This document shows, one piece after another, positions 12,261-22,100 of a stretch of DNA of 64,000 nucleotides. The notes beneath the pieces were generated by a model that saw only the letters and a program-made list of their open reading frames with translations, was not told the DNA's origin and did not search any database. The translations under genes and the position numbers were made by a program. Source of the DNA: Sinonovacula constricta. Its lineage: Eukaryota > Mollusca > Bivalvia > Cardiida > Solecurtidae. Positions within the stretch are counted from its first letter, which is position 1, and each line of letters begins with the position of its first letter. Location of the stretch: assembly GCA_007844125.1 (NCBI GenBank), contig CM017561.1, forward strand, positions 56,720,774 to 56,784,773, in the 5' to 3' direction.

Positions 12261-13331
12261 AAAAATTGTAGAAAAATGGAAATGTAAGAAGACTAGGAAG
12301 CTGTGGTATATTGAAATGATAAAACTTATTTAAATATTGAGACGATGCTCATAGAGTGCGAGAAAGCAAGAGATGGAGAGAAATGGAAGGGTGAGAGGGA
12401 ATGGGACAGACCGAGACAATGAAAAATATTTTATTTTAAAACACATTGATTGATTAAAATACAAAAAAATTTAAAGACTTGTGTAGGAAAAAGTTTAATT
12501 CTAATAATGAGATTTAATAATGTTACCGACTTTGTTAACCCATGCACAGTATTTTAAACTTTTTTATTTTAAAAAAATATTAACTTGTTATAATACACTG
12601 AAATAAATAAAGGCTGGCGTGATATTTTGTTCGTTATGTACAAATGAGACATTCCGACCTGAACTCAATTAAAAACTAATCAATCCTGAATTTCTACAAA
12701 GCCCCTCACTGGTAGTCCATTAGGTTAGCGTTTTTAAACAGTGTGTGTGGTACTGGTAGCTATTATGTCTGCTGTTTTACTGGGTAGTACAAACATGCCT
12801 TTACAGTTTCGTCAAAACACACATAGTGTTAAATAAAAAGTAGAATACATGGTTCATCAATTGCCCTATACAGCACGGTAGCTGCGCATCTGCCTCTAGT
12901 AAGTTGAAAATAGGTCACGTTAACCAGGCTGTCCGCATCCCTATAGGCCTAGATCTATATACTGCAACGTGCACTTTACTCAAAACTCTCTACTGCAGAC
13001 GAGAACTACAGTTCATTCATAAAGTTTTATTTCACCATTTACAACCGTTATAAACTCATCTTGACCTAATGTTCATTCCTTATCCGACATACCAAAGATA
13101 GCAATGTTGCCAAAATTGTCGGTACAATGGGTGACATAATAGAAATCATTCTGTACAAAAAAGTAAAAGTAACAATAACAAGACCTCATTACATATGCAA
13201 ATTTGTTTACGATACGGGGCGATTGGTGTCAACAGTCGCTTATAACAACATGACATCTCTCAAAGACATTTCTTCTCAACGCGCAACGATCAAAGAGAGT
13301 AAAAGAAAGCGGAGAAAAAAACACGACTTAC
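12261..13331. other. AT-rich non-coding stretch
   Basis: No recognised exon. If the minus-strand exon at 13332-13369 is real, this is the start of its first intron. Confidence 0.4.
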
Positions 13332-13369
13332 CTATAGATGCCAGCAAAAACGCTTTCTGCAATATACAT
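13332..13369 (-). CDS. candidate first coding exon of an unidentified minus-strand gene
   Basis: On the minus strand an ATG at 13369 opens a 12-codon frame (M-Y-I-A-E-S-V-F-A-G-I-Y) that ends at a near-perfect donor, ATAG|GTAAGT, with the split codon in phase 2. The flanks (13200-13420) are richer in CpG than the surrounding DNA. An AG inside the exon (TATATTGCAG) means it could instead be a shorter internal exon. No downstream exon was recognised toward position 1, so the product is unknown. Confidence 0.3.
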
Positions 13370-13599
13370 TAATCGCAGCTAATCAGGGAAGCATGAAAGA
13401 CAACACTTTGGGCCGAATAACAAATGTAAATAAACACAAATTAGTCCGCAATAAATAAATAAACCACTGAGTGTTGAACAAAATATATGTCCTTAGCAAA
13501 CTAACACGTATTTCTGTTTACTAAAGTCAGATAAGCGTGATTTTATTAGCATATCCTCTAAAATATGCGAGAAAAGTGTAGTTTGATTTAGATTTGTGA

Positions 13600-13720
13600 G
13601 GTTTACTTTTTGTGCAGACGAACAACTTTGTTATTTAAATGTGTTATTCGGTCGTTTAGTGGGACGTCACAAACACCCGGAGAGTAAACAGTGTAATGGC
13701 ATCGGCTAATGGAGGTAAAG
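13600..13720 (+). promoter_or_regulatory. candidate promoter and first exon, possibly bidirectional
   Basis: A CpG-containing stretch with a CRE-like GGACGTCAC (about 13661) precedes ATGGCATCGGCTAATGGAG|GTAAAG, an ATG-containing exon of at least 19 bp with a good donor at 13715. It sits about 330 bp from the opposite-strand candidate exon at 13332-13369, the geometry of a divergent promoter. Splicing to the SAMTOR exon at 18954 would give a short upstream frame that stops, so it could only be a 5' UTR exon of that gene or belong to another transcript. Confidence 0.3.
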
Positions 13721-14284
13721 TTCACAAGCCCTGTTCCACTAAGCATAGACATCGAGATAACATTAGCAGACGACTTGTATCAATTATTAGGATAAGTTAG
13801 GATAAGGTAAAACACGTATTTTGACCCTTTACACCAGTCTGTTGATTTAAATTGGACCCATTCTGTCAAAGATTATTTTAGTGATAATCAATTGTTATTT
13901 TCTCTCCATCGAGCGTACATGTATAATACTGTCAACTCCGATTTGCAACATATTTCTACCAAAAACTTGGCTTAGTGACGGATGAGTTCTTGTGCTGATT
14001 TTCAATAAAATCATACGAGAGTAAAGTTCTATATAGTATAAATACCTATTTGATTTTAATTATATGGTGCTATTGGTGTTTATTGTAATTTGTTTCTGCT
14101 TTTAAATCATCTCACGGCTTGAAATAATATTTAATTTGTGATAAAGAATGTTAAAATATATGCAAAACAAATCATCATTAAGGATGATTAAATCCTTGAA
14201 GTTGATCTTTTGAGGGAGATAAGATCCTTTCAGAATGATCCCGATTCTTTAAGATGATTACGGTCACGAGGGTGATCTCTGAGG

Positions 14285-14665
14285 GATAATCCTTGTTGGT
14301 GGTGGTCCGATCCTTGGGGATGATCCGGTCCATGAGGATGATCCGGTCCTTGTTGAGGAGGATCCGATCCTTGGGGACGATCCGGTCCTTGGGGATGATC
14401 CGGTCCTTGCTGTGGATGGTCCGATTCTTGGGGTTGATCCGGTCCTTGGAGATGATCCAGTCCTTAGGGATTATCCTGCCCTTAGGGATGATCCGATCCT
14501 TGTTGGGATGGTCCGATCCTTGGGGATGATCCGATCCTTCTTGGAGATAGTCCGATCCTTGGGGATGATCCGGTCCTTGGAGATAAGCCGGCCCTTGGGG
14601 ATGAGCCGATCCTTGAAGATGATTCGGTCCTTGAAGATGATCTCTTAAGGATGATCAGATCCCTT
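14285..14665. repeat. 18-bp minisatellite GATGATCCGGTCCTTGGG
   Basis: About 20 imperfect units of GATGATCCGGTCCTTGGG. The period is a multiple of three, so open frames appear (14293-14529, 14412-14648; repeated Met-Ile-Arg-Ser-Leu-Gly). These frames have no flanking coding evidence and are treated as repeat translation. Confidence 0.9.
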
Positions 14666-14669
14666 GAGG

Positions 14670-15956
14670 ATGATCTCTGACTACAGCTAAATTGGTTATA
14701 TAATATAAAACCTTGGGCCCTGCATCAGATAAGGATAAGCAACCACAATGAAGAAATTGTCTGTGCAGTGGATGTATGTTTAATTGATACAGAAATTCCC
14801 ATGACCAAGGCATTTGGCACACCCAGATGTCCATAGCTTTCAATTTTAACACAAAGAGCGAGATTACATTTTAATTTTTAAGGTGCAATGGTCTCACATA
14901 AACTGCGAAAATAATTATATTACTTTTAGATATTTTAGAAATGTTCAACGTTTGAAACGAAAATCGTGCGACGTGTCTGCAAACAGATTTCATCTTTAGA
15001 GACAATGACAGACAGGGACTTTATTGGGCCAATATTATAGCTGCGATTGTGGCATGTTCCCAATCAGTTTAAGAAAAGACCCCCTCCGCACTTTTTGCTA
15101 TAGAAATTCTTGCTGTCCAACAAAATGACATTTAAGAGGTACAGACGTGTTGTTTGAAATATTAATTTAACGAAAGTCCTGAATGTGTTCGAGAAACTCA
15201 TCATATGAAACTACTGTTAAAGACCGTTACATGGCTGTAAGCATATATGAGAGACATAAAATACAACAATTTAGCTGAGAGTATTACGTTATTTAATTTA
15301 TATAATTTGTATGCGTTATTATTAATATCCGCTAATTTTATGGGGCATTAATCGGGTTCGACCCCGCCCTCGCCCTCGACGTCTAAATACACTCATGGTT
15401 TAATGGGCAACAGCCTAGAGATGCCGAATTCGTTCATCAACAAGGAACAACATAGACTCCTTTTCAATTTCTTGTGCCATAGTTTCGTTCATTTACCGTG
15501 TTGTGCCTACCATTTAAGATGTTCATTCGTATGTCTATAAATATTTCAAGTTTCCATTACATGGTATTCGGACGTTTTCCGTTTCTAAACAATAATATCC
15601 GATTGCCTTCGAATAAGTGCGATTAACCGACTTCCGGTTTATGCAATAAAGAGGAATCTACAGCTGTTGACGCAATATATCATTGCATGTACGCATAGAT
15701 TATGTCACAGTTCTTTAGAAATACAAAGAGTACACACAAAATTCGTAAGTGTCTAAAACTTTCATTAAGAATATACGTTCTTACATGAAAAAATAAAAAG
15801 ATGTAGACATATCTCTTGTAAAAAAATTACATTCGTAAATGACAGTTCCTTTTCACTTTTTCGTGTCGGTGTAGATCTAATAAAATCTTCAGTACGCTGA
15901 AGGTGTAATGTATTTTTTAGAAATTGTGCGAACTTGTAACAGAAATTAATTTGTTA
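14670..15956. other. non-coding stretch
   Basis: No exon recognised. About 15330-15390 has a short CpG patch with no frame. The rest is AT-rich. Confidence 0.4.
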
Positions 15957-16455
15957 TTAAAGATGGTATCCGACAGTTTGGATCAAAATATTTTTTCTCA
16001 AATAGCCAAAATAGGTCATTTTTACCTGAATAGATTCTTCAAAATGCTGCTCATTGATGCCCTAGATCGGTGTGAACAGTAAAACATAAATCTTCATTTC
16101 TCATTGCAAACAGGTATTTCCTATCTGAGCCACACTGCAGTGATAGCTGTTTTTAAATAAGAAAACCACGTCACAATTCACTTTTGAGACTTCGTTACAT
16201 CGTCATCCAGGTAATTTGCGTTGACGTCGATATCTCTTTTTAGGCGATCGTGATCTTGATTTATCGTGGTTATTTTATAGAATTGGAATAATTGAACTTT
16301 TAGAGTGTTTTCATAACGATTTGTACTCTCTAACAATAAAGTCGTGTTTAAATCCGTCTTTACTGATACTAAAGTGTGATATTTTATGCAGAAATTATGC
16401 TCTAATTCCACAAAACTGTGGTGCAGTATTGTTAAATGAATTGGACACGGTTATA
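15957..16455 (+). mobile_element. TTAA foldback MITE, copy B, right end lost
   Basis: Starts TTAA|AGATGGTATCCGACAGTTTGG and shares the family interior (GATGCCCTAGATCGGTGTGAAC, AAGAAAACCACGTCAC, ATCGTCATCCAGGTAATTTG). The inverted right end is not visible. The sequence breaks off at the GTT/G-rich tract near 16455. Confidence 0.65.
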
Positions 16456-16461
16456 TTCGGG

Positions 16462-16532
16462 TTTTGTTGTTGTTGTTGTTTGTTGTTTGGGGTGGGGGTG
16501 GGGATTGGGTGTGTGTGTGTGGGGGGGGGGTC
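16462..16532. repeat. (GTT)n, (GT)n and G-run tract
   Basis: TTG repeats followed by GGGG-TGGGGG-TGGGG-TTGGG and a run of G. Four or more closely spaced G runs on the + strand could form a G-quadruplex. Confidence 0.85.
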
Positions 16533-16543
16533 ACACGTCTAGG

Positions 16544-17002
16544 CTATAGATAGTTTCCACATCAGTGAAGATCCCTTATCTTGGCAGCCATCTTTGATTG
16601 CAAACTTAAGGGATTTTCAGATGAATTGTATAGAAGCGTAAATTTTATTTTCTTGTAATTTCTTCATCTGAGGTACAAAAATTAAAACCGATACACCATT
16701 GGAAAGCTCTTGAAATTCATATTTTAAAAATAATACGCATAAATAAATAAAATTATTGGCTCATCCTTAAACAAAATGAACAGTGTATCTTTCTGTGTGT
16801 GTGTTTTTTTTACCTGTTAAACAATCAAAATATAGTTTTGATATTTAAAATAGATTTACTTGATATGATACAAACTTCAGTAAAACAGACTGAAAAATAA
16901 AAACATCCAGCTTTCGGCCTGCCTTAACTTCTGCCTTCAAAGATGGCTGCCTTAAACTGTCTTATCAGTGCCTATGACATCGACATGGAAACTATCTATA
17001 TG
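16544..17002. mobile_element. inverted-repeat MITE with TATAGATAGTTTCCA ends
   Basis: The left end CTATAGATAGTTTCCACATC (16544) matches in reverse complement the right end at 16986-17002. The inverted match continues, imperfectly, about 60 bp inward and includes GCAGCCATCTTTGA at the left and TCAAAGATGGCTGC at the right. Total about 460 bp with no coding capacity. It abuts the putative SAMTOR promoter. Confidence 0.7.
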
Positions 17003-17107
17003 AACATTTGGCGGGAAGTGGATTGCGCCAGTAACCCGGAAGTGGCGAACTCAGTGTAGACGATCTGAGTTAGTGGCCCCTTGATTTGGTTAGTTTGCTT
17101 TCGTTTT
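17003..17107 (+). promoter_or_regulatory. putative SAMTOR promoter and 5' UTR exon
   Basis: A CpG-containing patch with CCGGAAGTG (17036-17044), a classical ETS/GABP site of housekeeping promoters, and a related GCGGGAAGTG at 17011. A consensus donor GTAAGT follows at 17108. The next acceptor in the right direction is the SAMTOR exon at 18954, which has UTR before its ATG. The start site and the join are inferred. Confidence 0.45.
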
Positions 17108-17972
17108 GTAAGTCAATTCAGAACAAATCAGCACTTTAACGGCTATTAAATCGTAATTCTGTTTTCATTTATTTTTACAGATGTGATTTTAAGCTTAACT
17201 TAATCTCACATTCTGGTAGAAATAGATAGCTTATTTTGTTATACTCGGGATGTATGTCGCGAAAACCCGTTATAAGAAATGACGCGTAGTCACAAAACTT
17301 CGTATTAAGATGTTAACCTGATCGCTGTATTTCCTTCAACGGTAATACAGCAGACTCTTGACAAGACACGTGTGTAAATGACAGTTTTACACTATTGCAC
17401 CTACATTGTTAATTGATTACGTCATACTGATCTTGTACAAAGTTAAAAATTGTCAACATATTTTGTCCCTTAACCAACAATTTGTTGATCACAATGGATT
17501 TCAATTAACTACTCATCTGTTTTAAGCATAGCTGTCTAACCTCGCTTTAAACCTACTTATAAATGCTGACAAAAGGTCAATTCAGATTAATATCAGAGCT
17601 AGTACATTGGTAGTAATTCCAGACACTACTATTTACTGTATACTTCCTATATAATTGTGGGGGGTTTGGGGAGGAGGGAGGCGTAACATTTTTCATGAAG
17701 GGGCAGAGAATTAATATCATAAGCAATCTTAAAAGCATTTCCCAACAGTAAAAATGTGTATTAGTGCATAATACATCACATATAAATTGACCCCTGTCAA
17801 ATGCTACAAAGTACAACAAAAAATACTGTACATGCCACCTAAAACCACAGACTACTAGGTATTTATTTTAATAATTATATCACTAACTCATCAAGCCATT
17901 TTTATTATAAGTAATACTCAAACTAACAGGCCAATTTATGTACTATTTATGACTAGTGTATGCCTTGAGTAG
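17108..17972. other. presumed first intron of SAMTOR, 5' part
   Basis: AT-rich, no exon seen. The minus frame at 17577-17819 has no family features. Confidence 0.4.
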
Positions 17973-18340
17973 ATGTGTAGTGCATATACACACTTCCAAC
18001 AGCCTGCTGTTGGGTTAACCCTTTAGCTACATGGTTGAGTGTCAGCCTACTGATCTGAAGGTCCCGGGTTCGAAATCCCCGTTAGGGACAGGATCATTTT
18101 CTCCTCTCAGATTAACTTTAATGGTATCAGAAGTAAAGGAAAGCCTGGTGTGGCTGTCCTGAGATGAGCTTGGGCCCAGAAAAGTAAAGGGGGAGGAGTG
18201 TATTGCATATAAACACTTCCAATAGCCTTGCTGTTGGGTTAACCCTTTAGCGACGTGGTTGAGTGTCAGCCTACTGATCTGAAGGTCCCGGGTTCGAATC
18301 CCCGTTAGGGACAGGATTATTTTCTCCTCTCAGATTTACT
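17973..18340 (+). repeat. two tandem copies of a tRNA-like 226-bp unit
   Basis: Copies begin near 17973 and 18199. They share ACACTTCCAAxAGCC, TGGTTGAGTGTCAGCCTACTG (A-box side), GGTCCCGGGTTCGAAATCCCCG (B-box side) and GGGACAGGATxATTTTCTCC. The second copy has a cleaner B box. CCCTTTAG before and TTAGGGACA after the tRNA-like part could form a partial acceptor stem, but pairing is incomplete, so this is a tRNA-related repeat and not a tRNA gene. Confidence 0.75.
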
Positions 18341-18953
18341 TTAGATGCATTGTCCAAAGATATACTAGGAAGTAGAGCTTCCAACTGTTTTTTTTTTTTA
18401 AGACAGCATATTTTTTTAAAGGATTGCATGTTTACATGTAAGTTAACATTAATAAGTTAAGATTATAGACAATATTGTAATCAATCATAAACTCAGTGTT
18501 CAGTGTCTGTGACCAAGTTGCTAAACTTAATGAAGAAGCACATATATACACATAGGCTGGGGGTTAAAAAAACTTGGGTTGATTAAATTGATTATGTAAG
18601 TCTAGTTTGTAGCTGGGTTTATTAGTCCAGTCTTTTTAAGTTTCCTTCATGATTTATTATATTGACTTTTTAATGTTAATCTATCAACTCTTACAACCAG
18701 CAATTTTCTGCAGATCATTGTCTTGCATAATGAACAATATCATTTATATGGCATATACTTAAAGATGTTACTGTAGCCAATCTGCAGTGCACAGGTAGTT
18801 CTACTCAGACGTAAGTCTGGAGTCTTCCGTCACCAAAATGAGGTCACCAAAATGACCATAATTATGCCTGGTGTGATGTAATGTGATGAAAAAAATAAAT
18901 AAAAAAATTAAAAGAAGATATATTTAAAATGACATTTCATTTTCCAATTACAG
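18341..18953. other. intron sequence
   Basis: AT-rich, with a decayed family C SINE body near 18785-18880. The polypyrimidine tract and TTACAG acceptor at its end define the next exon. Confidence 0.5.
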
Positions 18954-19133
18954 TTGTCTGAAGTATGAGTTGTGATGGTTCAAGCATTGAAAGCCTTGAT
19001 GAGGCTTGTACCCACAACCGCAAGGGACAAACCAGCGGTGCCAACAGAACCAGTGACACTCATCAGGAACACCTAAGGCTTGCGGAGGTGGTGAAAGGTG
19101 TCCATGCAGACCTACGGAAGAAATATAAACAAA
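18954..19133 (+). CDS. SAMTOR: SAMTOR exon with start codon
   Basis: Acceptor TTACAG|TTG at 18953/18954, ATG at 18965, donor A|GTATGT at 19134, ending in phase 1. Encodes the poorly conserved N terminus and then the conserved basic helix LRKKYKQ, which aligns with human LRKKYRE. The minus 1/+2 split codon completes as Asn with the next exon. Confidence 0.88.
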
Positions 19134-22100
19134 GTATGTTTAATGTAGTGATTTTAGAAAATGGGTTTACGCAAAATCAGCTTATAAGGGTAGGTTCACA
19201 ACTAGTTGACCAGGTGTCAGGTCATTGTGACTGGTTGTGGTATCATTTAACTTTTTAGTGGCGCACTATCACAGTGATGGCATCATGTAAACAATACTTG
19301 CAGATTACTGAAAGATTGTTTGTGTGACATTTAACTTAACAAACGCATATACAAATTTTACCACAGCCCTATTGGTTGGTATACCAGATGTCATCTTGTC
19401 AACTTATGTTTGACACCCTTTCTGATTTTTTATCTTTTACATTTACGGCCTTGCTCTTTTTCAGATAGTTCAGACTTGGAAAGGATATGGTACGAGCACT
19501 GCCAGAACAAAGCATTTTTGTCTTAATATGGACCTTGCTCTATTTCAGATAGTTCAGACTTGGAAAGGATATGGTACGAGCACTGCCAGAACAAAGCAGT
19601 TTTGTCTTAATATGGACCTTGCTCTATTTCAGATAGTTCCAACTTGGAAAGGATATGGTATGAGCATTGCCAGAACAAGCCAGTTTTGTCTCAATATGCT
19701 GTTGCTATGCAACACCTCGCCACAGACCACTGGGCCAAGAAACAAGGTATTCTTGACATCTTTACATTATTTGGTGTCATATTTTTATTAAATGAACATA
19801 TTTTATATCATTGATTCAGCAGTCATTTTATGGCTACATGTAAATTTATTTAAACAGTTGTGATCTAGATCTTTTATGTAGACCTTAGGGTATCATTGAA
19901 AATGATACGCCATGTTTTATATAATGCTCCAATGAACATGTAAATTATATACTGCTGAGTTCTGTTTTTTTGTTCATGTTTCCACGTTAGGTCTCAATGT
20001 TTTTCTTCAAGTTTAAATATAAATTTAAGCCTTGCACCTACAGAACATAAATCATTATAAAGTTATTGCATATCTTAATAAAGTTATTGCACATCTTAGT
20101 AAAGTTATTGCATATACATTTACAGATTGCTTGTTTTTTGTTACATCATGCCAACATGATTGTGGTCAATTTGGCAACATCCAGCTAATTATTGGTGGAG
20201 GAAGACCCAAGATACATGTCTGGAAAAATCCACCAGCGCACCGTGGGTTAACTGGAAAATTTTTCCCATATGAAAGTTTTGCCCTGACCGGGACTCCAGT
20301 CCATGCCGTGAATGGCTGAGGAGTTACTAGTCAGCGACTCTGCCACTCAAATTCCTGTTGAAGTTTCTGTATGAACCATGTTAAATTGTGGCTTGCCAGC
20401 AGCCCATATGGGTTATATATTTTTTAATATTTATGCTAAAAGGTCTCTGCTTAGTAGGTCACTGGTCTTTTCTCTCTTGTAGAAACTCGGATAGACTGGT
20501 GTCGTGATGTGATACAGGAGTACTTCCATGCAGGCGGCCTTCAGAGGGTTCGAGAAAAAGAGGCCCGACGAAAGCTTAATGAACCTAACACTCCTGCCAC
20601 AGCTCAAACAATGACACCAGGTTCTTCTAACATACAGCAATCTGAACCAATTTCAGAGTCAAAAAATGTTCGTCAGACCTTAGTAAATGTCTCTAGGAAC
20701 AGATTCAGAACCACAAACAGGTGATGTACTGGATGAATCAAAACTAACAAAAGAATCACTGGTTCATGATGTAAAGAATTGTTCAGAAGCTGCCACAACT
20801 GACACAAGTCATGTAAAACATGAATCGGAAATTGTTGCTGAACCTCTAGCTGGGGATGTAACAAAAAGTGCAAGACTTGACCACCACACACAAACTGTGG
20901 TAAGCCAGACAGAATTCATTAGCGGTATTCACGCAGTGTGTGCTAATGGTAACCTAGAAACTGGGATATGTCAGTGACAGTAAAAACGAGCAAAAGCTTG
21001 AAGAGAACAAGTTTGCCAAAGAAGATGCGGAAACTTGGCCAGTATTGTCCGAAAATGGCATTCTGAATGGCAACGAGGATTCAAAGAAATCTGGCAAATA
21101 CAACACAGTGTAAGTTTTTATATTTTGTTTATTCATGAGAATATATACTTATACAATATTTGCGTATTTACAGGTACAATGTTACAAACAATGCATTGTT
21201 TGCGAAGCATCATTTGCCTTTAGCATTGTACTTGTCGACTTTATATAATCTAAGAAAAGTAGACCAATCCTTAATTGGAAAAAATGTCCTGTTATTGCAC
21301 TAGATAAAGCACTAACTGAGGGAAGACCCCAAATTAAATTGCTGGCCATATCGTTTGTGAACAGAGCATGTGCACCCAATCGCAGAATATAGCAGTTCTG
21401 TCTGTCTGGCCATCCTACTTTCTGTCTTAAGCCATAACTTCCAAAATGTTAACAGAACTTGCCTTCATAAAAACCTTACCATCTTACAAACAACCAAATA
21501 TGGTAGTGCAATTGGTAGAGCGATGGCTTCCAGTTACAGGATGCCCCGAGTTGGACCCTAGGCCGCGAACAAACCAAAATTGTGAAAAATGCTAGTAGCA
21601 TCGCTTCCTAACGCTCAAGCAAATATAAGGGTAAATCCTATGACTTGTTGGCCTAGTGTTGGCCTGTTGGGTTAGTGTGACTGGATGTAGTATCATGCCA
21701 GGTGTTCTCAGCATACTATACACAGTAAAGGAGGCACTATATCTGCCTAAAGTGGACACCGTCTACATATAATGGAAATCATTATCAAGATTAAGATCAT
21801 TTCTTATAAATGGCTACTGATGCTACATGGAAATATCTGGGCCGATAACAGTGTGACGTTTACATGCAATTGATCGATCGCCACCAACTAACTGATGGAC
21901 TTTTTATGCGGTTAAATCACATACGATTAGCAAGTGCAATCCTTATGACCACATTTTTATGGTCATTGTATTTTCAGGGTCATATATCAATTTCACTGAC
22001 ATTTCTAGTTTTCTTTAGTAGCTAAAGGATCTTGAGGTCGCGGGTTAAAACCCCGGCTTGGTCAAACCACAGACTTAAAAGTTGGTAGTAGTGGCTTCCC

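Noticed and set aside
14293..14648. Two overlapping 78-codon frames with Met-Ile-Arg-Ser-Leu repeats
   Set aside because: Translation of the 18-bp minisatellite.
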